Positions 1-9,778 of a DNA stretch of 64,000 bases are shown here, piece by piece (position 1 is the stretch's first letter; each line of letters opens with the position of its first letter). Origin of the DNA: Staphylococcus schleiferi (lineage in GTDB: Bacteria > Bacillota > Bacilli > Staphylococcales > Staphylococcaceae); contig NZ_LR962863.1 in the NCBI RefSeq assembly GCF_900458895.1, positions 496,001 through 560,000 of the forward strand. The letters are read 5' to 3'. The notes beneath the pieces are model-generated. The model was given only the letters and a program-made list of their open reading frames with translations. It made no database searches and was not told the origin of the DNA. The translations under genes were made by a program, and so were the position numbers.

Positions 1-103
1 TCATATAACGACTATTAGGCTCATTGTTAATTGCAGTAGAAAGAACACCGATACGAGACTTTTCAAACACTTGTTTCATTTGATCAATAACTTTTTGTTT
101 CAT
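1..103 (-). CDS. Pyridoxamine 5'-phosphate oxidase-like general stress protein (N-terminal part)
   Basis: The first 34 codons of a minus-strand gene that runs off the left edge. The peptide starts MKQKVIDQMKQVFEKSRIGV and continues with a STAINNEPNSRYM stretch. I recognise this as the beginning of the small general stress protein 26 / pyridoxamine-phosphate-oxidase-like split-barrel family, which binds flavin or a related cofactor. The start is set by a GAGGTGA ribosome site at 111-117. Too little is present to judge the cofactor site. The family call is from resemblance of the N-terminus only. Confidence 0.6.
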   Translation of the reverse strand, partial: MKQKVIDQMKQVFEKSRIGVLSTAINNEPNSRYM

Positions 104-149
104 TGATTTTTCACCTCAATGTATCCATACCCTCCTAAAGTAGAATCAA

Positions 150-300
150 ACGAAAGCATGGAAAGGGGGCAGTACGAGTCAAAGATTACTGGATGAGGCT
201 GTACCCTCGAACAGCGAAGTCATACAATACAATGTTTTATCATAAAAAGATAGCGCTCAGACGATTTTCTATTAAAAATCATCGGAGCGCTAATTATTTT
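150..300 (-). repeat. Modular palindromic repeat, copy A
   Basis: Minus-oriented copy of a dispersed repeat. Its core is a 40-base palindrome at 252-291 that begins and ends AGCGCT. It is followed, on the minus strand, by the block containing TTATGATAAAAC and GTATGACTTCGCT, then a degenerate version of the GAGGG/CTGT hairpin block reaching about 150. It lies just past the stop codon of the alanine symporter, so the palindrome could end that transcript. Related copies are at 16.3, 22.0, 31.0, 40.4, 48.5 and 57.7 kb. Confidence 0.7.
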
Positions 301-329
301 AGAATTCTGTCACAGCTTCTTGTTTTATT

Positions 330-1715
330 TTATGAATATTGACGTACAGATGGTTTAAAGTAAAGATCTGTTTCTTCTTTAATCACTTTGTATAAGAATA
401 AAATACCAATTAAGTTTGGAATCATCATTAAAGCATTCGCTGTATCTGCAAACATCCAAACCGTTCTTAAGTTGGCTACTGTACCGATGAATGTTGCGAT
501 GACATAGATGATGCCATAGAACATGACAAATTTTACGCCGAACAGATATTCAAAACATTTTGCTCCATAGACGAACCAAGCAATAATCGTTGAAAAGCCG
601 AAGAAGATGACCGATAGAGATACAACATATTCACCCATCGCACCCAAACTTGTGCCAAAAGCTTTACTTGTAAGCGCACCTGCTTCTAAACTTGCATCAT
701 GATGCACACCAGAAAGTATGCCACCTGTTGGATCCCAAAATCCTGTAACGAGAAGAACGAGTGCAGTCATTGTACAAACGACAATCGTTACGATAAAAGT
801 TCCTGTCATTGCGACTAACGCTTGAATGGCTGGTTTTTCAGCTTTAGCATTTCCTGAAATTAAAGCGACCGTACCCAAACCTGCTTCGTTGGAGAAAATC
901 CCTTTAGAAACCCCATTTTGAACGGCTTGCATAACTAAAATACCTGAAAAGCCACCTGCAGAGGAAACGGGTGTAAAGGCATATTGAAAAATTAAACCAA
1001 ACGATGGCATAATTTGATCGTAATTAATGATTAAAATGATGATGGCAGCACCAATATAAAAAATGGCCATCATTGGAACAAAAAAGCCTGCCACATTACT
1101 AATGCGTTTTAAACCACCAAAAATAATCAATGAGATTAATATCACTAAAACGATGCCAGTCACAAAACCACTCACATTAAAGCTATTTTTCATGACATCG
1201 GCAATCGTATTTGATTGCACACTATTACCAATACCCAGCGCAGCAAAAGCACCGAATATAGCGAAAGCGACCGCTAAAAATTTAAAGCGGTGACCGAGAC
1301 CTTTTTCTATGTAATACATCGGACCACTTGAAAATTCCCCTTTATCATTTTGAACGCGGTATTTCATTGCGAGTAAAGCTTCCGCATATTTCGTTGTCAT
1401 GCCAAGCAAGCCTACGACCCACATCCAAAATACGGCGCCGGGACCCCCTAAAGTGACAGCAGTTGCTACACCGGCGATATTCCCATTCCCAATCATTCCA
1501 GCTAGTGATGTCATTAAAGCTTTAAAGTTACTAATATCGCCTTCGCTGTCTTTGTCACTTTCATTTGGAACGAATGCCAGTTTAAATGCATGCAATAATT
1601 TTGTGAATTGCATCCCTTTTAGTAAGATGGTTAAAAATAATCCCGTCCCTGTTAATAAAATTAAACTCGGTGCACCCCACAATATTGCATTGAGTTTTTG
1701 TAGAATATCAATCAA
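330..1715 (-). CDS. Alanine/glycine:cation symporter (AGCS family)
   Basis: Polytopic membrane protein that imports alanine or glycine with sodium or protons. The AGCS hallmarks are visible: GMIGNGNIAGVATAV near the first third, the GAVFWMWVVGLLGMTTKYAE helix and GIFSNEAGLGT in the middle. I start it at the TTG at 1713-1715, preceded at good distance by GGAGGG, giving about 461 residues starting IDILQKLNAILW. An ATG 30 bases upstream (1743-1745) would place the ribosome site inside the gene. It is a single-gene unit; a perfect cre site lies about 30 bases upstream of the start, so catabolite control by CcpA is likely. Substrate choice between alanine and glycine is not decidable from sequence. 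Confidence 0.9.
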   Translation of the reverse strand: MIDILQKLNAILWGAPSLILLTGTGLFLTILLKGMQFTKLLHAFKLAFVPNESDKDSEGDISNFKALMTSLAGMIGNGNIAGVATAVTLGGPGAVFWMWVVGLLGMTTKYAEALLAMKYRVQNDKGEFSSGPMYYIEKGLGHRFKFLAVAFAIFGAFAALGIGNSVQSNTIADVMKNSFNVSGFVTGIVLVILISLIIFGGLKRISNVAGFFVPMMAIFYIGAAIIILIINYDQIMPSFGLIFQYAFTPVSSAGGFSGILVMQAVQNGVSKGIFSNEAGLGTVALISGNAKAEKPAIQALVAMTGTFIVTIVVCTMTALVLLVTGFWDPTGGILSGVHHDASLEAGALTSKAFGTSLGAMGEYVVSLSVIFFGFSTIIAWFVYGAKCFEYLFGVKFVMFYGIIYVIATFIGTVANLRTVWMFADTANALMMIPNLIGILFLYKVIKEETDLYFKPSVRQYS

Positions 1716-1746
1716 AATTTCTCCCTCCAATGATTCGCATTTCATA

Positions 1747-1761
1747 AGTAAACGCTTTCAA
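1747..1761 (-). promoter_or_regulatory. cre site (CcpA operator) of the alanine symporter
   Basis: On the minus strand the bases TTGAAAGCGTTTACT match all positions of the consensus WTGNAANCGNWNNCW. It lies immediately upstream of the symporter gene, where CcpA binding would repress under glucose. Confidence 0.7.
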
Positions 1762-2280
1762 CATTATAATACACCACGATTTAAAAAGTAAAATATTGTA
1801 AAAATTTGATTTTTGCTCTAGTCGTATGATTTGAATTTCCAATCTATCATATGAAAAATTTCTGAGATTAAAAAGTTATTATTTTTGATTTTATATAGAT
1901 AGCATTTTGAAGTCATGAAACATTTTGGTTGTATAGTCAAAGTCAATTTATAATGAGAAAAGAACTGGACCATGTCTTTATCCAAGCGTGCAATAACACG
2001 CACTTTGTGCTTACAATCGACCGTCATTGCCTTCGAATTCGCTTACCATGATTTCATACTTCATTTTGAATCGCTTCAATGCGCACTCTCAAATTTTACA
2101 CCTTTCTTTTGAACATTACCACTTTTATTTGCAACAAAATTGGGGCAAGACATAATGATGTCTCGCCCCTCATACATGTATGATAACTGATCGAACTGAC
2201 AATAATGAAAAGCAATCAAAGAGGTTTCAAATTAAGATTGTAAAATCAATTGCTCTCTCATACAAAGTCCCTATATTGAA
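1762..2280. other. Gene-free stretch between alanine symporter and fbp
   Basis: No supported gene. A 69-codon minus reading frame at 1818-2027 has no suitable ribosome site and no recognisable product. The only clear structure is the hairpin at 2142-2169. Confidence 0.5.
2142..2169 (-). terminator. Hairpin terminator downstream of fbp
   Basis: GGGGC-AGACAT pairs with ATGTCT-GCCCC across a four-base loop (one mismatch), followed on the minus strand by a short T-rich tail. Position fits the end of the fbp transcript. Confidence 0.6.
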
Positions 2281-4252
2281 TTAATAATGCGTAGATTTTT
2301 TCATGTAACGATAGTTCATGAGGGCTTTCAACATGTCGATTTCTTTCTGTAATTCTGCACCTTTATTGGTATCGCGAATAAGCTTACGTTCTAATTCTTC
2401 ATCCACGACACGTCGTATGGATAGCTCATCTTCACCCGTTTCTAACATATTTTCTTTTGAGTTGAATTGTTGATGCGCCACCAACTGCATACCGAATGAA
2501 TTGTAGAGTAAAGTATAACCAGCAATCCCTGTTGTTGATTGATAAGCTTTCGAAAAGCCACCATCGATGACGAGCATTTTACCATTGGCCTTGATAGGCG
2601 TCTCACCATCACGTTCTTTTACAGGTGTATGTCCATTAATAATTCGGCCTTGTTCTGGATCTAAATCAAACTCTTGTAGCATTTTTTTGACGACAGCTTC
2701 ATCTTCACGCAAATGATAATAAGGGTTTTTCTTTTCTTTATGCGTTTTTTTATCTTGAATGAAATAACGTTCAAACGTTGTCATCGCACGTTTTCCAAAA
2801 AGTGAAGAATATTTACCTGTCCATAAATACCAAACTAAATCGGTAGAAAGGTCGTCGTGTTCATCTTTATGTTCGTATGCATAATGAACATGTTTTTCAA
2901 ATTCATCCACTAATGCGCGCCCTGATTCATATTGCCCATTAATGACCATGCCTTCCATTTCACCTTGTTCGTCAATAGGAATACAACCGTGAATTAAAAG
3001 ATTGCCATTATAACGCAAATAAAGGTTACCTTTTTTCATTAGAAAATCAATATGACGACGCAATTTTTCAGATTCTTGGAATGAAATTAATAGTTTATCA
3101 ATAACTTCTTTTTCTTCTTCAAGAAGTGCACTGGGTTGTCTTGGATCGACGGTTCTAAAACATGTATTTTCAACAGGGTGGACGACACCGTCTATTTCAA
3201 CTGTTCTATCTTGATAATTAACGCGATCCAATAGTAATCTTGACTCCATTTCGAACTCTGGACGACGTTTAATAATTGGAGCCTCTAATTTAAACTGAAT
3301 CATAGTAATGGCTTGATGAATTTTAGTGATTTGTAGTCTTTCAGATTCTGATGGTGTCTTTTCAGGATGCTTTTTAGGACGAAATGCGGGATTATCATCA
3401 TAATATTTTTCAGCTAAAGTCAGTAAAGGTCTCAAGTTAATCCCGTATGCATCTTCAATGATGTCCAAATTATCATAACGGGCACAAATTCGTAAAAGGT
3501 TTGCTAAACATACTTTTGATCCAGAATAGGCGCCCATCCATAAAACGTCGTGATTTCCCCCATTGAATATCAACAGAATGATAATCGATTAACGTATCAA
3601 TGATTTTATCAGGATGAGGTCCCCGGTCATAAATATCACCAACAACATGTAAGTGATCCACAACGAGTCGTTGAATAGTATTGGCCAAACTAATGATAAG
3701 TTTTTCAGCTTGATTTAACTTAATGATTTGGCGAATAATCGTCTCGTAATAATCCTTTTTGTTATTGTATTTATTACTTTTATATAAAAGTTCTTCAATA
3801 ATAAAAACATATTCTGGTGATAAAGCTTTACGTAATTTGGAACGCGTATATTTTGAAGATGTATAAGTTATGACTTCTAATAAGCGTTGAATTGTTTTTT
3901 CGTACCATTCATGACGTTCCGCTTTACTGTTAAACTGGCCTCTAATTCGCTTTATTTTCTCTTCTGGATAATAAACAAGTGCAATCAATTCGTTCATCGT
4001 TTTTTGATCAAGTCGATTGTCAAAAATATCGTGAACCTTCGCTTGTACGTTACCAGATCCGTTTCGCAATACGTGTTGAAAGGCGTGAAATTCACCGTGT
4101 AAATCACTGACAAAATGCTCAGTGCCTTTTGGAAGCTCTAAAATAGATTCGAGACTGATAATTTCAGTGGCTACTTTTTCTTCAGAATCATATTTCTCAG
4201 CGAGCAAATCAAGATATTGCTTTTTTAGCTCTTTTTCTGTATCAGATAACAT
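2281..4252 (-). pseudogene. fbp: Class 3 fructose-1,6-bisphosphatase, interrupted by one frameshift
   Basis: Hydrolyses fructose-1,6-bisphosphate to fructose-6-phosphate in gluconeogenesis. This is the large Firmicutes class 3 enzyme built on a metallophosphatase fold: [28 protein letters not shown] and [11 protein letters not shown] carry the metal ligands. The two halves are in different frames. An N-terminal part (ATG at 4250-4252, good AAGGAGT site) runs into the wrong frame at 3554-3561, where GGGGG is followed by AAA. Removing one base there joins VDIQWG to NHDVLW and gives about 656 residues, the usual length for staphylococcal Fbp. The break falls exactly in a catalytic motif, so if real it would abolish activity. 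I consider a sequencing overcall more likely. Monocistronic, followed by a hairpin at 2142-2169. Confidence 0.9.
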
Positions 4253-4712
4253 AGTATTGACTCCTTTAATATTCATCGTATGTATGAATGGGGATGAAGC
4301 CGTTGAATTAAAAGTGACACGTTGAAGCGTGCTTTCAGATTGCTTTTAAAACATGACAGAATCAATGCTTCATTGTCCAATCGCCCCAATCGTTAATGAA
4401 TGACACAATTATTTTATTTTAAGCGGTTTCAATTCTATTAAACCATATTCTTTTGTGAAGTTAAACGGACTTGTTTGGAGTGGAGAATAACAGGCCTTAT
4501 AGGAACTGGATGTACTCCAAGCGTTTAAGCTTAATACTTTAGAATCTATAGAAAAGACATAAAACAAGCCATAGATAGTGCAAAATTTGATTATGGGATG
4601 CGCTTTCATAGGTCTTTTAATCATTTCAAGAGGTTGATTTACCTTATCGAAAACGGTATAATGGTCAAGTTATTAGTTAGCCTAGCTTACTATTTTAGAA
4701 GGAGGATTTTGA
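4253..4712. other. Divergent intergenic region fbp / MFS gene
   Basis: AT-rich spacer between divergent genes. I see no supported gene; a 71-codon minus frame at 4409-4624 lacks a ribosome site. The ribosome site of the MFS gene (AAGGAGGAT) is at its right end. Confidence 0.4.
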
Positions 4713-5903
4713 ATGACTGCGGATAAGGGGAGTCAATTTCTTAAAAATTATATACTAAATTTTGTAGTCAATTTTCTTGTTTATTTAACAATGTATTTAC
4801 TCATTGTGGTCATTGCACAGTATTCGATCAAACAATACCATGTGACTGCAGGCATGGCAGGACTTGTATCAGGGATATTTATTGTAGGTGCATTAATTGG
4901 ACGGTTCGTCGTAGGACGCTATATTCATGAGATTGGTCCACAAAAAATATTAATCGTGGGTCTTATATTTTTCATTTTGACACAGGGACTTTATTTTATT
5001 GAAGGGAGCTTGACTCTTTTATTAATCACTCGATTTTTAAATGGTCTTGCACTTGCGGTTGCTACGACAGCAACAGGGACAATTGTTCCGCTTATTTCAC
5101 CACCGGAACGTCGCGGTGTAGCGATTAGTTTGTTTAGTCTCAGCCTAGTGATAGGTGCAGCAGTAGGCCCCTTTTTAGGGCTCTATTTAGCCCATTTCTA
5201 TCCAACGTTTGTTCTTTTTACATTTTGTCTTGTGATTGCGATAGCTGCATTTGTCATCGCGTTATTTTTGAAAGTCAAAGTTGAAATTGAGCCTAAACAT
5301 GAAGAACATCATAGAATCCATATTTCTCAATTCATCTCGTTACCAGCGCTGCCTATCGCGTTTGTTATACTGATTTGTGGTTTAGGTTATGCCTCTGTTT
5401 TATCATTTTTACAATTATATGCAGAGCAAATTCATTTGACTGAAGTCGCAAGTTATTACTTTATTTGTTATGCCATCACTTCTATTTTGACGCGACCTAT
5501 CGTCGGCCACATTTTAGATGAATATCATGAAAACTGGATTGCGTATCCCGCTTTGTTACTTTTTGGCTTAGGGCTCTTGATTTTAGCTTCAGCGCATGCG
5601 GGTTGGGGATTATTAGTTTCTGGTGCTTTAGTAGGTATCGGATACGGAAGTATGACAGCTGTAGGTAACGTTGTCGCAGTGAAAATGTCAGATCCGGATA
5701 AAGTCGGCTTAGCAACATCAACTTTCTATATCGGATTAGATATCGGCATTGGCTTTGGACCAGCATTAATCGGTATCATTGTGCCATCTATCGGTTACCG
5801 TACGATGTATTTAGGCATCGGTATATTGATGTTGATATGTATATTGTTATATAGCATTTTACATGGACAAAGACATCGCCATCGAAAAATAGAAGAGCAT
5901 TAA
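4713..5903 (+). CDS. MFS transporter of unknown substrate
   Basis: A 396-residue membrane protein with twelve predicted helices. MFS motif A is recognisable at about residues 62-80 (GRFVVGRYIHEIGPQKI), and a second related motif (RPIVGHILDEYHENW) starts the C-terminal half, as is typical of drug- or metabolite-exporting 12-TM members. The start follows AAGGAGGATTTTGA at proper spacing. The C-terminus is rich in His and Arg (HGQRHRHRKIEEH). It is monocistronic, ending in a strong hairpin. The substrate cannot be inferred. Confidence 0.85.
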   Translation: MTADKGSQFLKNYILNFVVNFLVYLTMYLLIVVIAQYSIKQYHVTAGMAGLVSGIFIVGALIGRFVVGRYIHEIGPQKILIVGLIFFILTQGLYFIEGSLTLLLITRFLNGLALAVATTATGTIVPLISPPERRGVAISLFSLSLVIGAAVGPFLGLYLAHFYPTFVLFTFCLVIAIAAFVIALFLKVKVEIEPKHEEHHRIHISQFISLPALPIAFVILICGLGYASVLSFLQLYAEQIHLTEVASYYFICYAITSILTRPIVGHILDEYHENWIAYPALLLFGLGLLILASAHAGWGLLVSGALVGIGYGSMTAVGNVVAVKMSDPDKVGLATSTFYIGLDIGIGFGPALIGIIVPSIGYRTMYLGIGILMLICILLYSILHGQRHRHRKIEEH

Positions 5904-5914
5904 AATTCAAAAAA

Positions 5915-5956
5915 GCAAGTGTTTGAAGTCTCTTATTTTAGACTACAAGCACTTGC
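5915..5956 (+). terminator. Terminator of the first MFS gene
   Basis: A 17-base stem beginning GCAAGTG and ending CACTTGC with two mismatches, followed by AATTTTTATT. Confidence 0.7.
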
Positions 5957-6011
5957 GAATTTTTATTACGATAAATAGTCTGAATAAAATAAAAAATCTG
6001 AAAAAATATGT

Positions 6012-6026
6012 TGTAACCGCTTTCTC
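6012..6026 (+). promoter_or_regulatory. cre site upstream of the second MFS gene
   Basis: TTGTAACCGCTTTCT matches every fixed position of WTGNAANCGNWNNCW. It sits about 210 bases before the MFS start, plausibly at the promoter, and implies carbon catabolite control of that transporter. Confidence 0.6.
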
Positions 6027-6237
6027 AACATGCTATATTCAGATACTAATATGAAAGGATTAATATCTGCGATGAGCGTCATTCCATTCATAGATCAATT
6101 ATATTATGGCAAAAGATGTCGGGAAGAATGAGTGGGATGCGTGCTTACTTTTGAAGACTGTTCATCTTTACCTGAGGATGCATATCAACCTATGTAAAAC
6201 GACAAACGTGCATCATTATGAAAGCGGGGCAAAAGTT

Positions 6238-7509
6238 ATGAGTCAAAAGAAAACAAATATACGTTGGATGTTTGCAGGGATTTTCTTTCTAGTCGGTGTC
6301 ATTGCCTATATGGACCGATCCAATATTTCTTATATTGCGGGTCCTATGATGAAAGATTTAGGTTTAACGAAAGGGCAGTTTGCATTACTTGCATCATTTT
6401 TCTCACTTGGTTATGCGTTAATGCAAGTACCAGCAGGATTTTTGGCTGAAAAGTATGGTCCGAAAAAAATGCTAACGATTGCACTGGTATGGTGGAGTGC
6501 TTTCACAATTTTTACAGGTATTGTCAGACAGCATGGCTTTTTATTTCTTGTTCGATTTTTATTTGGTATAGGTGAAGCACCGATGTTTCCATCTAATGCT
6601 GTCTTCAATACGTTTTGGTTTGGTAAAAATGAAAAAGGACGTGCATCTAGTGCATTGCTCGCAGGATCATATTTTGGGCCCGTATTAGCACCCTTTATAA
6701 CTGTAACCATCTATAATGCGTTTGGTTGGCAAGCTGTTTTTTACATCTTTGGGGCGGTGGGCTTTGTCATTGCTATTTTATGGGGCATTATCGCAAAAGA
6801 TTTACCAGAACATCATCAAATGGTAAATGAAGCAGAAAAGCAATACATTCTACAAAATCGAGATATTATGAAGACGGAAAAATCATCTGCACCATGGGGG
6901 ATGTTCTTTTCTCGTTTTAGTTTTTATGCCATAGCTGCACAATATTTTATTGTTCAATTTGTGATTACTTTATTTTTAATTTGGTTACCGACATATTTAA
7001 TTGAGCAGTTTAAAATAGATGCAATGACGATGAGTAAGATTGCAGGTATTCCTTGGTTCTGTATGTTTATTTTGATTATGCTAGGGGGTACGATTTCTGA
7101 CAAAATTTTGAGCGCAGGTAAGTCGCGTTTTACAGCGCGTGCTTTAATTGCTATATTTGGTTTTATTGTGTTCGGTGTTTCTTTAAATTTTGCAATTTCA
7201 TCTGCGACGCTTGTAGGCAATATCATTTGGATGTCACTTTGCCTAAGTGGGGTTGGTTTATCGATGGTGATGAGCTGGGTTTCAGCTACGGATTTAGGAC
7301 GCAACTTTTCTGGTACAGTTTCTGGTTGGATGAACTTATGGGGCAATATCGGCGCGATGTTAGGGCCTTTATTAGCAGGCTTTTTAGCGGATTATCTAGG
7401 CTGGGTAACGATATTACGTTCGATGACATTACTTGTAATCATTGCTATAGCACTTTGGTTTTTTGTGAAGCCTGATGAACCATTAATTAAAGATCAAGTG
7501 GATGGATAA
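6238..7509 (+). CDS. MFS transporter, anion:cation symporter (sugar-acid) type
   Basis: 423 residues from the ATG at 6238, which gives the usual MSQKKTNIRWMFAGIFFLVG start; an ATG at 6106 would add an unlikely polar leader. The signature MDRSNISYIAGPMMKDLGLT in helix 1 and GFLAEKYGPKKMLTIALVWW around motif A are those of the ACS group (glucarate, hexuronate, galactonate and related acids). The presence of a cre site upstream and of a glycerate kinase 1 kb downstream is consistent with import of a sugar acid whose breakdown yields glycerate. No other enzyme of such a pathway is in the window, so the substrate stays open. Confidence 0.8.
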   Translation: MSQKKTNIRWMFAGIFFLVGVIAYMDRSNISYIAGPMMKDLGLTKGQFALLASFFSLGYALMQVPAGFLAEKYGPKKMLTIALVWWSAFTIFTGIVRQHGFLFLVRFLFGIGEAPMFPSNAVFNTFWFGKNEKGRASSALLAGSYFGPVLAPFITVTIYNAFGWQAVFYIFGAVGFVIAILWGIIAKDLPEHHQMVNEAEKQYILQNRDIMKTEKSSAPWGMFFSRFSFYAIAAQYFIVQFVITLFLIWLPTYLIEQFKIDAMTMSKIAGIPWFCMFILIMLGGTISDKILSAGKSRFTARALIAIFGFIVFGVSLNFAISSATLVGNIIWMSLCLSGVGLSMVMSWVSATDLGRNFSGTVSGWMNLWGNIGAMLGPLLAGFLADYLGWVTILRSMTLLVIIAIALWFFVKPDEPLIKDQVDG

Positions 7510-7612
7510 GACAAAGATTATCATTTAGATCCAAAGGACTCAAACCTAAACAAAATGAGGTGTGACAAGGTATGTTCAGCATTATGGCGCTTCTTTTATC
7601 TGTTCTGTTTTG

Positions 7613-7641
7613 TTTTCAATTTGAGCGTAACAGTATATAAT
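7613..7641 (+). promoter_or_regulatory. Probable srtA promoter
   Basis: TATAAT at 7636-7641 with a weak -35 (TTTTCA, 7613-7618) at 17 bases spacing. It is 37 bases before the srtA start codon, giving srtA its own transcript. Confidence 0.45.
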
Positions 7642-7677
7642 AAAATGACATAAATTATTTGTAAAAGAGGTTAAATG

Positions 7678-8290
7678 ATGCAAAAATTGACACGATGGTT
7701 ATTTCCGCTGATAGGTATTGCGCTGATTATCGGTGGTATTTATCTTGTATTTAAGCCGAAAATCGATGCCTATTTTACGAAGCAAGATAATGAAAAGAAG
7801 ATTGAACAGTATCAGTCAGAGCAAAAAAAAAGCACCAGCTTCTGAAAAGAAGAAAACACCTCAAGTTCCGAAAGATCCATCAAAAATTGTTGGCGTTCTT
7901 GAAATTCCATCAGTAGACATTAAAGAAGCTGTTTATCCGGGACCAGCAACACCTGAGCAACTCAACCGAGGTGTAAGTTTTGCAGAAGGCGATGAGACAT
8001 TAGATCAGCAAAATATTTCCATTGCAGGTCATACGGATTATACGTTGAATTATCAATTCACAAACTTGCATAAGGCGAAAAAAGGTGCAAAAGCGACTTT
8101 TAAAATTGGAGATGAAACGCGGCGCTATAAAATCACTTCAATTAAAGATGTCAAACCAGAGCAAGTCGAAGTTTTAGACGAAATGAAAAAGAAAAAAGAT
8201 CAATTGACGTTAATTACATGTGATGATTATGATGAAAATACAGGTCAATGGTTAACGCGTAAAATATATGTTGCAGAACAAGTGGCTTAA
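7678..8290 (+). pseudogene. srtA: Sortase A, interrupted by one frameshift in an A9 run
   Basis: Housekeeping class A transpeptidase that anchors LPXTG proteins to peptidoglycan. An N-terminal signal-anchor (LFPLIGIALIIGGIYLVF) precedes the catalytic barrel, with His in IAGHTDYT, Cys in TLITCDDY and Arg in WLTRKIYV; YPGPATPEQLNRGVSFAE is the conserved calcium-side segment. The start is ATG 7678, seven bases after AGAGG. The frame breaks at the run of nine A at 7813-7821; removing one A restores a protein of about 203 residues that continues QSEQKKAPASEKKK, matching normal SrtA length. The loop after the catalytic His is a few residues shorter than in S. aureus SrtA. Loss of srtA in a wild strain would be surprising, so an overcall or a slippage-prone tract is suspected. 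Confidence 0.9.
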
Positions 8291-8329
8291 TCATCATAAA
8301 TTGTTTTAAATGAATAAATGTACGAGATG

Positions 8330-8380
8330 AAAAGTGGCTTAGATTTCTAACAGAGATGTTTAGAGATTTAAGTCACTTTT
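8330..8380 (+). terminator. Terminator of srtA
   Basis: Long imperfect stem: AAAAGTGGCTTAGATTTCTA pairs with the segment ending AAGTCACTTTT, followed by T residues. Confidence 0.7.
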
Positions 8381-8461
8381 TTAGTTATACATCATTTTGT
8401 TTTCAAGCAGGGACGGTGTAAAATGAATCTAACAAATGAGGGTGAACGGGAGAGGATAGAA

Positions 8462-9601
8462 ATGCGTATTTTAATTGCACCGGATTCGTTTAAAGAAAGT
8501 ATGACTGCAATGGAAGCAGCAAATGCCATTGAAAAAGGATGGCGTTCAGTGACTGGGGAATGTGACACGTTTAAAAAAATTCCAATGGCAGATGGTGGCG
8601 AGGGGACAACACAATCCTTACACGATGCGTTAGGCGGAAAGTTTGTAACAACTACAGTCACTGGGCCATTAGGCAGTCCAGTAGAAGCCACTTATAGTAT
8701 TGCTAATGAAGGACGAACTGCAGTAATAGAAATGGCAGCTGCGTCTGGTTTAGATTTGATTCCAAAAGCACACCGTAATCCTTTAATCTCGACCACCTAT
8801 GGGACAGGTGAACTTTTACGACATGCAGTAGATCAAGGTGTCTCTCATATTATATTAGGTATAGGTGGAAGTGCAACAAACGATGGCGGTGCGGGTTTAC
8901 TTCAAGCACTAGGTGTTCGTTTATATGATGCACAAGGAAACGATTTGCCATTTGGTGGTGAAGCGTTGCAACATCTTGCGCGTATTGACAGAGAGGGACA
9001 AGATCCACGTTTTGACCATATTCTTTTTGAAGTGGCGTGTGATGTAGATAATCCACTATTAGGCCATCGTGGTGCAACGGCGATTTATAGCCAACAAAAA
9101 GGGGCAACCGCAGAAGATCAGGTTATCTTAGAATCTGCCTTAACACAATGGAACACCGTCATTGAAAAGACTCTCAATAAAAGGGTCAAAAACATACCTG
9201 GTACCGGTGCAGCAGGTGGTTTAGGTGCAGGGCTATGTGCTTTCTTAAATGTGGAATTACGCCGAGGGATTGATATCGTTTTAGATGCGACACATTTTTA
9301 TCATTCTGCTTTAAATACTGATTTAGTCATTACTGGAGAAGGCGCTATTGACGGGCAAACGATATATGGTAAAACACCGATTGGCGTCGCAAAAGCTGCG
9401 AAAAAATATCATAAGCCTGTTATTGCAGTAGCCGGTGTATTAGGCGAAGGATATGAAGCGGTTGAAATGCATGGCATCGATGCAGTGTTTAGTTTGTCGA
9501 CAGGTCCGAGGTCAGTAGAATCTGCCTTAAAAAGAGGGCCTGATGATTTGACGGAATGGGCCCGCAATATGGCTAAGTTCTCTATGATCCATCATCAATA
9601 A
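8462..9601 (+). CDS. Glycerate kinase (glycerate 2-kinase, GlxK/GarK family)
   Basis: Phosphorylates D-glycerate with ATP, feeding 2-phosphoglycerate into lower glycolysis. The start at 8462 gives MRILIAPDSFKESMTAMEAA, the classic N-terminus of this family; a start 39 bases earlier would add a non-conserved leader. Other family landmarks: PMADGGEGT, GIGGSATNDGGAGLLQALG, TGAAGGLGAG and ITGEGAIDGQT. Length of 379 residues is normal. It stands alone between srtA and scdA (convergent to scdA). Its precursor pathway is not in the window, although the ACS-type transporter at 6.2 kb is a candidate partner. Confidence 0.92.
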   Translation: MRILIAPDSFKESMTAMEAANAIEKGWRSVTGECDTFKKIPMADGGEGTTQSLHDALGGKFVTTTVTGPLGSPVEATYSIANEGRTAVIEMAAASGLDLIPKAHRNPLISTTYGTGELLRHAVDQGVSHIILGIGGSATNDGGAGLLQALGVRLYDAQGNDLPFGGEALQHLARIDREGQDPRFDHILFEVACDVDNPLLGHRGATAIYSQQKGATAEDQVILESALTQWNTVIEKTLNKRVKNIPGTGAAGGLGAGLCAFLNVELRRGIDIVLDATHFYHSALNTDLVITGEGAIDGQTIYGKTPIGVAKAAKKYHKPVIAVAGVLGEGYEAVEMHGIDAVFSLSTGPRSVESALKRGPDDLTEWARNMAKFSMIHHQ

Positions 9602-9700
9602 TCCCTATGGTTAGATGATATTTCATCGAGTTAAACAGATTGACATCAAACGGATGGGTCTGTATAAATATTTTAACTATAAAATGGGTTTAAACCAATC

Positions 9701-9739
9701 AGAGGACAGTTGACAATCAATTGATGCAAACTGCCCTCT
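9701..9739. terminator. Bidirectional terminator between glycerate kinase and scdA
   Basis: AGAGGACAGTT pairs with AACTGCCCTCT (one mismatch) between two convergent genes, with T-rich sequence to the right. Confidence 0.5.
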
Positions 9740-9778
9740 CGTTATTTTGTTTTTTTATATAGAAGGATTTAACCAAAA

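Noticed and set aside
1818..2027. 69-codon minus-strand reading frame
   Set aside because: No proper ribosome site, odd composition and no recognisable product; lies in an AT-rich spacer.
4409..4624. 71-codon minus-strand reading frame
   Set aside because: No ribosome site before the ATG and no family resemblance; overlaps the promoter region of divergent genes.
7572..7640. 23-codon hydrophobic peptide (MFSIMALLLSVLFCFQFERN) upstream of srtA
   Set aside because: Overlaps the srtA promoter, has only a weak ribosome site, and cannot be told from chance in such T-rich DNA.
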